A program made the translations under genes and the position numbers. This document shows, piece by piece, positions 53,584 through 62,220 of a DNA stretch of 64,000 bases; the stretch's first letter is position 1; every line of letters begins with the position of its first letter. Source of the stretch: Deferribacteraceae bacterium UBA6799 (GTDB lineage: Bacteria > Chrysiogenota > Deferribacteres > Deferribacterales > Geovibrionaceae); contig DKFJ01000012.1 in assembly GCA_002452335.1 (NCBI GenBank), positions 140,553-204,552 on the forward strand. The letters run 5' to 3'. Below the pieces are notes generated by a model. That model saw only the letters and a program-made list of their open reading frames with translations. It did not search any database and had not been told where the DNA came from.

Positions 53584-55025
53584 TATTTTGATCCTGTAAC
53601 GGCTATCACTTCGCCCGCAGATGTCACTCCTGAGCCCACCAGATGAAAACCGTGATAGATGAACGGTCTGTATCCGGACTTCATCGCCTCGTGAGCTATC
53701 TCGGAAGCGTCCGCCTTGGCGTTAATCAGCTTTCTGATGCTGTCGTCCACATTAAGCATCTCGAAAATCCCCGTCCTGCCCGAATATCCGGTGTGCATGC
53801 ACTCATCGCACCCCACAGGCTCGTATATCACCCCCGGCATATCTCCGGCTTCGGCGAAGAACTCACGGACATAGGCGTCCGTCTCCACCGCTTTTCTGCA
53901 ATGCGGACACAGCTTTCTAACCAGCCTCTGCCCCATGACAGACACCAGAGAGGAGGAGAGCAGAAAAGGCTCAACATCCATATCTATCAGCCTCGCCACT
54001 GCTGTGGGCGCTGAATTAGTGTGCAGTGTGGACAGCACGAGGTGACCCGTCAGCGATGCCTGAACAGCCGCCTGGGCAGTCTCTTTGTCCCTGATCTCGC
54101 CTATCAGAATCACATCCGGATCCTGACGCAGAAAAGAGCGCACGGCGGAGGCGAATGTGATATCCACCGCTCTGTTCACCTGAACCTGAGTTATCTTTTC
54201 GTTATGATATTCCACCGGGTCTTCGATGGTCATGATGTTTATGTCGTCACTCACTATCTCGCCCAGAGCGGAGTAGAGAGTTGTGGTCTTACCCGATCCG
54301 GTAGGACCTGTCACCAGAATGATACCGTTTGGACGCCTGATCATCTTTCTAAAAGCCGGCAGCATGCTGTCGGGCATACCTGTCTTCTCCAGAGAAACGG
54401 TTCCGGCAGATTTTTCCAGAATCCTCAATACAGCCTTTTCGCCTGTTACGGATGGTATGGTGGAAACCCTGATATCCACGTCACGGCTGCCTATCTTCAG
54501 GTTGATGCGTCCGTCCTGCGGTTTTCTGGTCTCTGCCACGTCCAGATCGGACATGACCTTGATCCTCGCCACCACGGAGTCCTGAATATTTTTCGGGAAT
54601 TCCCTGACAGTCGCCAGCTTGCCGTCTATGCGGAAGCGCACGGCGAATCTGCCTGTCATCCCTTCGAAATGAATATCGCTGGCGCCTGATTTCACCGCCT
54701 TGATAACAGTGGTATTCACCAGACGTATGATAGGAGCGTCATCATATGAGGCGGACAGGATATCGTCCCCTTCGTCCAGTTCCTGCACATGAGCCTGAAA
54801 CTCGTCCGATCTGGCGGACTCTATGGACTCTATTACGGAATATATGCGCTGTCTGTCTGCCTCGCACACCTCCGGGCAACCGGACAGCATGGACAGATGC
54901 CTCGCCTTTTCCAGCCCCTGAGCGCCGTGATAGAGGATCACAGCGGAGCCGTCACGGGCTTCCGGAGCGAAAGCGGTGCGGTCGGGATATTTCAGATACA
55001 GTTCCAGTATTTCGCTGTACTGCAT
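53583..55025 (-). CDS. gspE: Type II secretion assembly ATPase GspE
   Basis: A 480-residue hexameric ATPase. Walker A GPTGSGKTTTLY and the Asp box, Walker B (QDPDVILIGEIRDKETA) and the His box (GHLVLSTLHTNSAPTA) are all intact. Two CxxC pairs follow (CPHC and CDEC), the zinc knuckle. The N-terminal domain is short compared with the 500-560 residues usual in Proteobacteria. The start overlaps gspD by one base. Confidence 0.94.
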   Translation of the reverse strand: MQYSEILELYLKYPDRTAFAPEARDGSAVILYHGAQGLEKARHLSMLSGCPEVCEADRQRIYSVIESIESARSDEFQAHVQELDEGDDILSASYDDAPIIRLVNTTVIKAVKSGASDIHFEGMTGRFAVRFRIDGKLATVREFPKNIQDSVVARIKVMSDLDVAETRKPQDGRINLKIGSRDVDIRVSTIPSVTGEKAVLRILEKSAGTVSLEKTGMPDSMLPAFRKMIRRPNGIILVTGPTGSGKTTTLYSALGEIVSDDINIMTIEDPVEYHNEKITQVQVNRAVDITFASAVRSFLRQDPDVILIGEIRDKETAQAAVQASLTGHLVLSTLHTNSAPTAVARLIDMDVEPFLLSSSLVSVMGQRLVRKLCPHCRKAVETDAYVREFFAEAGDMPGVIYEPVGCDECMHTGYSGRTGIFEMLNVDDSIRKLINAKADASEIAHEAMKSGYRPFIYHGFHLVGSGVTSAGEVIAVTGSK

Positions 55026-56875
55026 TATTTAAACTCTTTGCGGATCTTTTCGTCTATCTCTTTGTTGAATTCGATAGACTCGTTATGCTTCTTCTCCGTC
55101 AGCTTGTCCGCTTCCTGCTGGGTGTTAATAATATATGTAGAGATGAAGACCATCATATTCGTCTTTTCATAACTGCCGGACTTGGTCTTGAACAGCCAGC
55201 CCAGCACAGGGATATTGGCCAGCCCCGGCACGGCGGAGTTGCTCTTTGTGGAGTCGTCTTTCAGCAGTCCGCTTATCACCATCATGGAGCCGTCTTTCAG
55301 CTTCACTTTTGTCTTGGTGGAGCGGGTGAGTGTGATGGGCGCTGTGGCGTCCACTGTGCTTTCGGACACTTTTTTCACTTCCTGCTCTATCTTCAGCGTG
55401 ATGGTGTCGTCCGCTGATATCTGGGGAATGATTTTCAGCTTCACTCCTACGTCTTTATAGTCGTATGTCTGAACGGGATTGTTGTTTGAGTCGAACTTGG
55501 TGCTGGTGAGGAACGGTCTGTTCTCCCCCACGAAAACTTCCGCCTCTTCGTTATCCAGAGTGAGTATCTGGGGATTGGACAGAATATTTATACCGCTGGC
55601 GGTCTTCACGAAGTTAGCCAGAAGCCCCAGAGTGGGAAAGTTAACACCTTCGTATGATATGATATTTCCCAGCACGCCCAGATTGAACCCGCCGGAAAGT
55701 GCGCTGAAATTGGGCGATTCGCCGTCCAGTGTGGACGACTGAAAGTTGACCAGAGATCCGGAATCGTTCACATATCCTATCGTTCCGGCGGCGCTGTCTC
55801 CGCCGGCTCCTGCCAGCCATTCCACGCCGAATTTATTTCCGCTGTCCAGTGTGGTCTCCAGAATCAGAGCCTCCACATAGACCTGTTTTCTCTGTATATC
55901 CAGTTTCTGCACCAGAGACTCCACCTTGGCATAGAGATCCTGATCACCGAAAACTATGATGGAGTTGGTGGATTTGTCATAGGTCACAGACGCTTTTGTG
56001 TTGTCCGCCTTCTTGTCCGTGGGGTTGCTGATGTTGCCTGTCAGGCTGGCGAGCACCTTTCCCACGTCCTCCGCGCTGGCGTTCTTCAGATAGAATACCT
56101 TGGGCGCGTTGTAGCTTCCGGGGCTTTTTGTGTCGAGCTGCTTGATGATATACATCAGCTTTTCGTAATCGTGCTCGTCAGCCGCCACCAGCAGCATGTT
56201 GGAATATTCGTCAGCCACCACCACCGGGTCGGAGGCGATATAGTTCTTTTTTTCCATCTCCGCGAAAAGCTTTACCAGCCTGTCCGCCACGTTCACGGCG
56301 GATGCGTTCTCCACCTTCACCGTGCGCAGAGTCAGCGAATCGGCTCTGGTGTCCAGCTTATCTATAAAATTGCGTATTTTTACTATTCTGTTCAGGCGGT
56401 CTCTGATGATTACGGCGTTCATGCCCTTCATCACTTCCACATATCCGCCCTTCGACTTCAGCTTGTTCAGCACGTTAGCCAGAATTCTGGAATCAAAATT
56501 CTTAGGATATATCACAGTGGTGATCAGGGCGTTGCCCCCCTCTGTGCCGGAGGAATCGTCTATATCCATATAGTCGCTCTGGCGCACTATCTCATAATAT
56601 TTTCCCCTGTCCACCAGCTCGAACCCGTTGGCACGCAGAGTGGAGGCGAAGATATCCAGAACATCGGCGGAGCGTATCTGGGACTGGGAATCGATGCTCA
56701 CCTTTCCCTTCAGCATGGACCTGTCATAGACTATATTCTTTTTAGTGAACTCTGAAACAAAACCGACAAAATCGTTCAGCTCCATATCGCTGAAGTTCAC
56801 ATTGAATCCCGCCCCGAACGACGTCAGGCAGAACAGTGACAGAATGATTGTTAGAGTGAGTTTTCTGACGGTCAT
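55025..56875 (-). CDS. gspD: Type II secretion outer-membrane secretin GspD
   Basis: A 616-residue secretin with signal peptide (to about residue 21, SFGAG). An N0 domain (VNFSDMELNDFVGFVSEFT) is followed by two to three N-domains of KH-like fold and the secretin channel, with the motif VPGLANIPVLGWLFKTK near residue 550. There is no S-domain-like tail of the type that binds a pilotin. It is preceded by gspC and followed by gspE. It forms the outer-membrane pore for folded exoproteins. Confidence 0.95.
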   Translation of the reverse strand: MTVRKLTLTIILSLFCLTSFGAGFNVNFSDMELNDFVGFVSEFTKKNIVYDRSMLKGKVSIDSQSQIRSADVLDIFASTLRANGFELVDRGKYYEIVRQSDYMDIDDSSGTEGGNALITTVIYPKNFDSRILANVLNKLKSKGGYVEVMKGMNAVIIRDRLNRIVKIRNFIDKLDTRADSLTLRTVKVENASAVNVADRLVKLFAEMEKKNYIASDPVVVADEYSNMLLVAADEHDYEKLMYIIKQLDTKSPGSYNAPKVFYLKNASAEDVGKVLASLTGNISNPTDKKADNTKASVTYDKSTNSIIVFGDQDLYAKVESLVQKLDIQRKQVYVEALILETTLDSGNKFGVEWLAGAGGDSAAGTIGYVNDSGSLVNFQSSTLDGESPNFSALSGGFNLGVLGNIISYEGVNFPTLGLLANFVKTASGINILSNPQILTLDNEEAEVFVGENRPFLTSTKFDSNNNPVQTYDYKDVGVKLKIIPQISADDTITLKIEQEVKKVSESTVDATAPITLTRSTKTKVKLKDGSMMVISGLLKDDSTKSNSAVPGLANIPVLGWLFKTKSGSYEKTNMMVFISTYIINTQQEADKLTEKKHNESIEFNKEIDEKIRKEFK

Positions 56876-57702
56876 ATTATCTCCACATAGATGGTCTTTT
56901 TTGCTGAGTTTCTTTCCAGATCTATTGTAATGGAACTTAGATTTTCCGTATTGGACAGAGCGTCGAAAAAGATCGCCGGGTCTTTCAGTTCTTTTCCGTT
57001 CAGACGGATGATAACATCGCCGGATATCAGTCCCAGCCTCGCCAGAGCGGAATCAGGCTTCATCTTCGTCAGCCTGTACCCCACGAACTTACCCTTTCTT
57101 TCGAAAGGAGTTATCATAACGGCTTTCATCACGGAGTTGATGTTGGACAGCTTGCCCACCAGCTCTTTTCTGGGCATGGTCATCTTATCGGTGTTGGACG
57201 GCATTTTTCCTGCGGAGGCGCTTTCGGAACCGCCTTTGGCGTTTTCCAGATAGACAGTGGTCAGTCCGCCTCCGGTCTCTATCTCCGCATGGTCGTCATA
57301 TGCTGTTTTCAGCCGGTATCCTTCCTTCTCCTCGCCCTGCTTCAGCACAAGGTTTCTGCCGTCTGCCTTCAGAATGACATAGGACATATAAGTCCCCTTC
57401 AGTATGCCGGACAGTCTGAGCGACTGCCTGGGGGCGGCGGTCTCCGGAGCGGATGACGCTGAAAAGCCCACAGCGTCCAGAGTCTCTTTCACGGCGGATA
57501 CGTCCGCTTTAAAGATGTTCTTTCTCCTGATAAGCCCGAAATCAGGCATGCCGCCGTCCTGGCGGACACGCTCCTGTTTTATCCCTGTAGTGCCTGCCTG
57601 CGGAGCGGACACGAAATATCTCAGAGCGCCGGTGACAAACCACGCCAGAAAAACCCCCACCATCACCGGATATATAACAAACTGGATTTTAGCTGTTTTC
57701 AT
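56872..57702 (-). CDS. gspC: Type II secretion coupling protein GspC
   Basis: A 276-residue inner-membrane protein with one helix at about 9-28. A homology region (GspC HR, about 60-140) contacts the secretin, and a C-terminal PDZ-type domain (about 190-270, with DSALARLGLISGDVIIRLNGKEL) is present, as in PDZ-type GspC proteins. It overlaps gspD by 4 bases and follows the CPBP protease gene by 30 bases. Confidence 0.88.
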   Translation of the reverse strand: MKTAKIQFVIYPVMVGVFLAWFVTGALRYFVSAPQAGTTGIKQERVRQDGGMPDFGLIRRKNIFKADVSAVKETLDAVGFSASSAPETAAPRQSLRLSGILKGTYMSYVILKADGRNLVLKQGEEKEGYRLKTAYDDHAEIETGGGLTTVYLENAKGGSESASAGKMPSNTDKMTMPRKELVGKLSNINSVMKAVMITPFERKGKFVGYRLTKMKPDSALARLGLISGDVIIRLNGKELKDPAIFFDALSNTENLSSITIDLERNSAKKTIYVEII

Positions 57703-57732
57703 AGAAATAAATTACCATCTCCGGAAATATTT

Positions 57733-58140
57733 TTAAACAATAAATGCGTTCAGATTATACAAAGCATGCAGAAGAACGCAAAAACTGATCCTGCCCGTGC
57801 GGTCATACACATATCCGAACGCCAGCGAGGGGAAAAATACCAGAAAAGAGTGAAAAGCGCCCCATGAAAAAAGATGGACACAGGCGAACAGGACAGACGT
57901 GACAACATTGGCAAGAGACACACCGAAAAGCCCGTAAGCAAGCCTGCTCCGGATAATATCCTGCACGAAGCCTCGAAAAAAAAGCTCCTCGCACACCGGC
58001 GCTATAACCAGCAGCACCAGCGCCTCGAAGACCCCGGGAAAAACCACTCCGCCCCAATACAGCCTGACGCCGAGCCACAAAAGACCCGCCGCCACAAAAA
58101 AACCAAAAATAACTGACGTGTTTTCAGACTTTTTAACCAT
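57733..58140 (-). CDS. Compact CPBP (Abi) intramembrane glutamic protease
   Basis: A 135-residue membrane protein, much shorter than common CPBP proteins (about 200-300), with four or so helices. The complete active site is present: EELFFR (E51, E52, R56), FACVH (F85 to H89) and HALYN (H125, N129). It heads the gspCDEF operon: GATAAT plus TTGACA sit just before it and gspC begins 30 bases after it. CPBP proteases related to Rce1 and myxosortase cleave near C-terminal sorting helices, so a role in handling type II-secreted proteins is a plausible inference. An AAGGA lies nine bases before the ATG. Confidence 0.85.
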   Translation of the reverse strand: MVKKSENTSVIFGFFVAAGLLWLGVRLYWGGVVFPGVFEALVLLVIAPVCEELFFRGFVQDIIRSRLAYGLFGVSLANVVTSVLFACVHLFSWGAFHSFLVFFPSLAFGYVYDRTGRISFCVLLHALYNLNAFIV

Positions 58141-58145
58141 GACAA

Positions 58146-58175
58146 ATTATCCTTTTTATTGTAGTATTCTGTCAA
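58146..58175 (-). promoter_or_regulatory. Promoter of the CPBP-gspCDEF operon
   Basis: On the minus strand a perfect TTGACA (58170-58175) and GATAAT (58146-58151) are 18 bases apart. The -10 box ends five bases before the CPBP ATG, so the leader would be very short or absent. The divergent gspG gene starts 64 bases away. Confidence 0.6.
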
Positions 58176-58203
58176 ACGGATTTATTTGGTAACGGGTGAA
58201 AAA

Positions 58204-58638
58204 ATGAAAAATAACAAAGGTTTTACAATAATCGAGATATTAGTGGTTCTGGTGATACTGGGGATACTGGGCAGTCTGATAGTTCCCAAACTGCTTGATA
58301 AACCTGACGAAGCCAGAATAACCAAGACCAAGCTGGATATCAGAGCGATAGAATCCGCTCTGAAGATATATAAGCTGGAAAACAGCATATACCCCACCAC
58401 CGAACAGGGGCTGGAGGCTCTGATAACCCAGACGGGGATCGAGCCTGTGCCTGTTAATTTCAAAAAAGGCGGATATCTGGATGGCGGCGTGCCCAAAGAC
58501 CCCTGGGGCGGAACATATATATACAGAAGCCCCGGAGAGAATGACAGAGACTATGAGATAATCAGCTACGGCGCTGACAGAAAAGAGGGCGGCGAAGGAG
58601 TCAATGCCGACATCAAAAGTTTTGAGATCACGCAGTAG
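58204..58638 (+). CDS. gspG: Major type II pseudopilin GspG
   Basis: A 144-residue pseudopilin. The class III leader MKNNKG is followed by FTIIEILVVLVILGILGSLIVPKL: cleavage after Gly6 leaves Phe1 and Glu5 as in all type IV pilin-like proteins. The C-terminal Ca-binding-type loop (DPWGGTYIYRSPGENDRDYEIISYGADRKEGG) is the GspG hallmark. The ATG at 58204 gives a normal six-residue leader. It begins the plus-strand gspGHIJKLMN row. Confidence 0.94.
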   Translation: MKNNKGFTIIEILVVLVILGILGSLIVPKLLDKPDEARITKTKLDIRAIESALKIYKLENSIYPTTEQGLEALITQTGIEPVPVNFKKGGYLDGGVPKDPWGGTYIYRSPGENDRDYEIISYGADRKEGGEGVNADIKSFEITQ

Positions 58639-59041
58639 CGGTTTCACGCTGATTGAGCTGCTGGTGGTGATAATCATCATCGGCATAGGCATATCAGCCC
58701 TGATGCCAAAGCTGGCGAAAAACGGCATAGCTGGACAGAGCCGGGAAGATGTCTTCAGCTCGCTGATAACAGAACAGCTGAAGAACGCCGAAGAGCTGAA
58801 CAGACAGGTCTGTCTGCGTGGCGAAAAAGGCTCGTCCGCCATGTATACGGAAGAGAAAAAGAAGCTGACGCCGGCGTCTGATCCTATAATGTCGGCGGAT
58901 ATAAACGGTTCTCCCTCCACAGGGGGGCAGTATGTCATATGTTTTTACCCTGACGGTGTTTTCGACCAGTTCGACCTGACAGATTCGTCGGGCAGGGTCA
59001 TTTCCGCCGATCCCATCACAAAGACAGTGGTGATCCGATGA
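58604..59041 (+). CDS. gspH: Minor pseudopilin GspH
   Basis: A 145-residue minor pseudopilin: leader ending RSRSSG, then FTLIELLVVIIIIGIGISALMPKL. Glu5 is retained. The start overlaps gspG by 35 bases; AAGGAGTC just before the ATG supports it. Minor pseudopilins form the tip complex that pushes exoproteins through the secretin. Confidence 0.88.
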   Translation: MPTSKVLRSRSSGFTLIELLVVIIIIGIGISALMPKLAKNGIAGQSREDVFSSLITEQLKNAEELNRQVCLRGEKGSSAMYTEEKKKLTPASDPIMSADINGSPSTGGQYVICFYPDGVFDQFDLTDSSGRVISADPITKTVVIR

Positions 59042-59376
59042 ACAGAGGATTCACCCTGCTGGAAGTTCTCATAGCGCTGGTGATCCTGTCCATAGGCATG
59101 CTGGGTGTTTACCGTCTGGCGTACGTCTCGGCGGACACGGCGAGCTACAGCGAGCAGAAGGCATTTGTGACCGAAGCCTGCTACCAGCGTGTGATGGAGC
59201 TGATGAACTATCCCGGAAAGAATTTTAAAGATAAAAAAAGGCTGCCGGACGGCACAGAGATAAAATTTTCCACTGAGACCGGAGCGGCGCTCTATTCCGA
59301 AGTAAACGAAATGAAGCTCACCTGCGAATCGAACGACATCAGGGCAGTGTACTATTACTATGAAAGTCAGCAATAA
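59038..59376 (+). CDS. gspI: Minor pseudopilin GspI
   Basis: A 112-residue pseudopilin with a three-residue-type short leader MNRG then FTLLEVLIALVILSIGMLGVYRL; Glu5 is present. It overlaps gspH by 4 bases (ATGA) and gspJ by 17. GspI forms the tip with GspJ and GspK. Its length matches the family. Confidence 0.88.
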   Translation: MNRGFTLLEVLIALVILSIGMLGVYRLAYVSADTASYSEQKAFVTEACYQRVMELMNYPGKNFKDKKRLPDGTEIKFSTETGAALYSEVNEMKLTCESNDIRAVYYYYESQQ

Positions 59377-59899
59377 AGGATTCACCCTGATAGAGATGCT
59401 GGCGGCGCTGGCAGTCTCCGCCATCATAATCACGGGACTGTACGGCATGCTCACATCCGTTCTGAACACCCGTGAGGCGGCTCAGAAAAAAAACAGCGAA
59501 AACGCCCTGCTGATGAATTTCCGCAAACTGATCAAGGCGGACATGGCTCAGCTCTATAAAGACACCCTGACCATAGACGGCTCCGGGGAAAACTCAAAAA
59601 TATCCTTCACAACATCAAACAGCATAAAGCTCGAAAAAACGGTTCCCGTGGACGTGACCTACTATGTGGATGACGGATGGCTCATACGCAGGGAAACATC
59701 CGGCGAGCTTCAATATGAGTGGGAGCTCAGGCTTCTGCCGGACACGGAGGATCTGCTGGCTCTCTCCCACAACGGATACAGATTCACCGAGGAATACGAC
59801 AAATCAGACACCATCATACAGATATCCTTCCGCCACGCCGGACACACCTTCAGAATGACATCGGGATGCGCCATGACATCCGAAGGAGTGTCGCAATGA
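59360..59899 (+). CDS. gspJ: Minor pseudopilin GspJ
   Basis: A 179-residue pseudopilin. The leader MKVSNKG precedes FTLIEMLAALAVSAIIITGLYGML with Glu5. The globular part is beta-rich as in GspJ. The stop overlaps gspK by 4 bases (ATGA). Confidence 0.88.
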   Translation: MKVSNKGFTLIEMLAALAVSAIIITGLYGMLTSVLNTREAAQKKNSENALLMNFRKLIKADMAQLYKDTLTIDGSGENSKISFTTSNSIKLEKTVPVDVTYYVDDGWLIRRETSGELQYEWELRLLPDTEDLLALSHNGYRFTEEYDKSDTIIQISFRHAGHTFRMTSGCAMTSEGVSQ

Positions 59900-60810
59900 A
59901 CAACAGAGGCTCGGTGCTCATCAGCGTGCTGATCTTTATCAGCTTCTGCGCCATGGCGGTGATCGTCATGTATGAGAACAGCATGAAGAGCTATGAAAAA
60001 ACATCCGACGATTTCTATGACAGCCAGTCGGAGATATATGCCGTTTCCGCCGTGAAGGGCGTGGAAGAGGTCATAAAAAAAGACGACAACGCCTATGACT
60101 ACGCCTTCGACGACTGGGCAAAAATACCGCCGACCAAAGTCCCCTACGGAACAGTATCCGTCTATGTGAGACCCGTGAACTCGAAAATAGACCTGAACAC
60201 GCTGAAGCTGACGGATGACAAGGCTTATGACGTATTCATGGCGGCATGCGAAAAGGTTTTTGACGATGAAAATATAAAGAGCATCTCCTGCGCGGAGATA
60301 GCCGACTACATAGATTCTGACGAGATAACCTCCACAGGCGGCGGCGAGGGGCGCACATATACGTTCAACGGTGCAGACATCCGCACCAAAAACGCCCCGC
60401 TGAACAGTCTGGCGGAGCTGAAGCTCATCATGTCGGCGGAAGACTACCCCGTGATGAAAAAATACTTCACCGCCGGAACAGGCGAAAAGACCATAAATAT
60501 CAACTTCGCTGACGCCGAAACCATCTCCGCTCTTCTGCCGGATCTGAAGAACAGCGCCGATTCCATAGTGAGCTACGCCGGGTCGGACGGTTTTAAGGAC
60601 GTTTCCACAGTTAAGACTGCCGCCGGAATATCCGAATCTGTCTATATGGAGGCGCTTCCGTATATCACGGTAAAAAGCTCTTTATTTTATATAAAGACTA
60701 CAGTAACCTTAAACAACAGACCGAGGTTTTATCACGCTCTGGTAAGCAAGAACGTGAACACTATGCGTCTAATAAGATTTATGGCGGGACCGGATGAACA
60801 GTTCTACTGA
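59896..60810 (+). CDS. gspK: Minor pseudopilin GspK
   Basis: A 304-residue minor pseudopilin that caps the tip. MNNRG is followed by SVLISVLIFISFCAMAVIVMYE, without Glu at position +5, which is normal for GspK. The large inserted alpha domain explains its size. The start at 59896 (ATGA with gspJ) is used in place of a far upstream in-frame ATG. It overlaps the next gene by 17 bases. Confidence 0.88.
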   Translation: MNNRGSVLISVLIFISFCAMAVIVMYENSMKSYEKTSDDFYDSQSEIYAVSAVKGVEEVIKKDDNAYDYAFDDWAKIPPTKVPYGTVSVYVRPVNSKIDLNTLKLTDDKAYDVFMAACEKVFDDENIKSISCAEIADYIDSDEITSTGGGEGRTYTFNGADIRTKNAPLNSLAELKLIMSAEDYPVMKKYFTAGTGEKTININFADAETISALLPDLKNSADSIVSYAGSDGFKDVSTVKTAAGISESVYMEALPYITVKSSLFYIKTTVTLNNRPRFYHALVSKNVNTMRLIRFMAGPDEQFY

Positions 60811-61768
60811 TACACAGCTGATCCTGAACAGCAAAGGCTTCTTTCTGCTGAACGGCAGAACAAAAACCCCAGTGGATTCTTCCGCTCTCGATAATCTGAA
60901 GCCGGGGTTCAGGCTGGTGATAGACGACAGCCTCATCACCTATACCCATATGCAGTTTCCGCAGTCCGCCGGAAAAAATCCGGCGAAATTCATTGAAAAC
61001 TTCCTGCTGACAGGTTTTCCGCAGGATATGATAAAAGATTTCGGATTCTACAGAAAAGGCGAACACATCCTGATAGCTCTCTTCGACCCGAACCTGCTGA
61101 GCAGGACGGACATCAGAAAAACGATAGACAGAGCCGGTTCTGTGACCACCCCCCTGACTATGCTCTACAGCGTTTCTGATAATTTCATCCATTCGTTCGG
61201 CACTGTGTCCGTGGAGGTCAGGGACGATGTTCTGACGCATATTCCCTCTGCCGAATCCACTGTCAGAGACATCCCCGTAACAACAGCGTCACTCTCCATC
61301 CCGTCCGTTAATAAGAACAATATGGATATCAATAAATATAAACTGCCCGTTGCCGCTGCCCTGCTCTGCTGGCTGCTTTTCTTCAGCGGATATTATTTCC
61401 GTCTGCACGACAAGACAGACAGGCTGAAGGCGGCGGAAGCCATGCTGAACGACGTATACGTCAAGGCAGGCACGGCGGACACACCCGACCCATACGGGAT
61501 GCTGATGGCGAAAGCGGCCAAGAAAGACTCCGCCTCCGCATATGCCGTGACCCGTGTTCTGGAGCAGATAAGCCGAACACAGACAGACGCTGTGACCGCC
61601 ACGTCCATAGATATCAAAAGCGACAGCGTCACCTATGAGGGCACAGCCCGTGATTTCGCCTTTATCGAGGATTTTAAGAAGAAGCTCAGCAAAGAAACAG
61701 GAAAAAATGTGAATATCATCAATACAAAAAAAGGTGAGGGAGAAGTTTCCTTCACTCTGAGGTTCTGA
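60794..61768 (+). CDS. gspL: Type II secretion protein GspL (actin-like N-terminal, one helix)
   Basis: A 324-residue bitopic protein: a cytoplasmic N-terminal region (1-180), one membrane helix at 184-203 and a periplasmic ferredoxin-like C-terminus (about 245-324). This order and its place between gspK and gspM fit GspL, although sequence signatures are weak, as in most GspL. The cytoplasmic part is short (GspL is usually 380-400). It should link GspE to the inner-membrane platform. Confidence 0.8.
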   Translation: MNSSTDTQLILNSKGFFLLNGRTKTPVDSSALDNLKPGFRLVIDDSLITYTHMQFPQSAGKNPAKFIENFLLTGFPQDMIKDFGFYRKGEHILIALFDPNLLSRTDIRKTIDRAGSVTTPLTMLYSVSDNFIHSFGTVSVEVRDDVLTHIPSAESTVRDIPVTTASLSIPSVNKNNMDINKYKLPVAAALLCWLLFFSGYYFRLHDKTDRLKAAEAMLNDVYVKAGTADTPDPYGMLMAKAAKKDSASAYAVTRVLEQISRTQTDAVTATSIDIKSDSVTYEGTARDFAFIEDFKKKLSKETGKNVNIINTKKGEGEVSFTLRF

Positions 61769-62220
61769 TGGACAACAGGCTCAAAACCGCAATCATAGCG
61801 CTGGGGCTTATTTTTCTGGTGTTCTACTGGACACACAGCGTTTTTGTGTCATTACAGAAAAAGACCGACGCGTCCATCGCCGCTGTTCAGGAGAAAACTC
61901 AGAAGGCTCTGGAGCTGTACGTCAGATCCATGCGCCCGGACGGCATGAGCACCCCAACGGAATCAGGACTTCTGACCTATATCGAAGAAACCGCCCAGAA
62001 GACCGGACTGTCTGAAAGGCTATCCGATGTGAAACCGAAAAAGACAGGAGCCTCAGAAGCCGCTGTGATGCGTCTGGACAGCCTGACAGGGGACGAGGCA
62101 GTGGAGTTCATCCGCCTGATGGAGACACCATCCAACATACGCCTGACCTCCGTCAGCATAAAGAAACGGTTCGATAACGAAAAAAGGCTGAATCTGGTCA
62201 TAGAAGCGGAAAAACAATGA
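61768..62220 (+). CDS. gspM: Type II secretion protein GspM-like
   Basis: A 150-residue bitopic protein: a short cytoplasmic tail, one helix (about 7-27) and a periplasmic ferredoxin-like domain (about 75-150). The size, topology and gene order fit GspM, the partner of GspL. Its ATG overlaps the gspL stop by one base (TGATG). Confidence 0.78.
   Translation: MDNRLKTAIIALGLIFLVFYWTHSVFVSLQKKTDASIAAVQEKTQKALELYVRSMRPDGMSTPTESGLLTYIEETAQKTGLSERLSDVKPKKTGASEAAVMRLDSLTGDEAVEFIRLMETPSNIRLTSVSIKKRFDNEKRLNLVIEAEKQ

Noticed and set aside
59719..59895. Upstream extension of gspK to an earlier ATG
   Set aside because: It would add 59 residues before a standard prepilin leader and lies wholly inside gspJ; the ATGA-coupled start fits the family.
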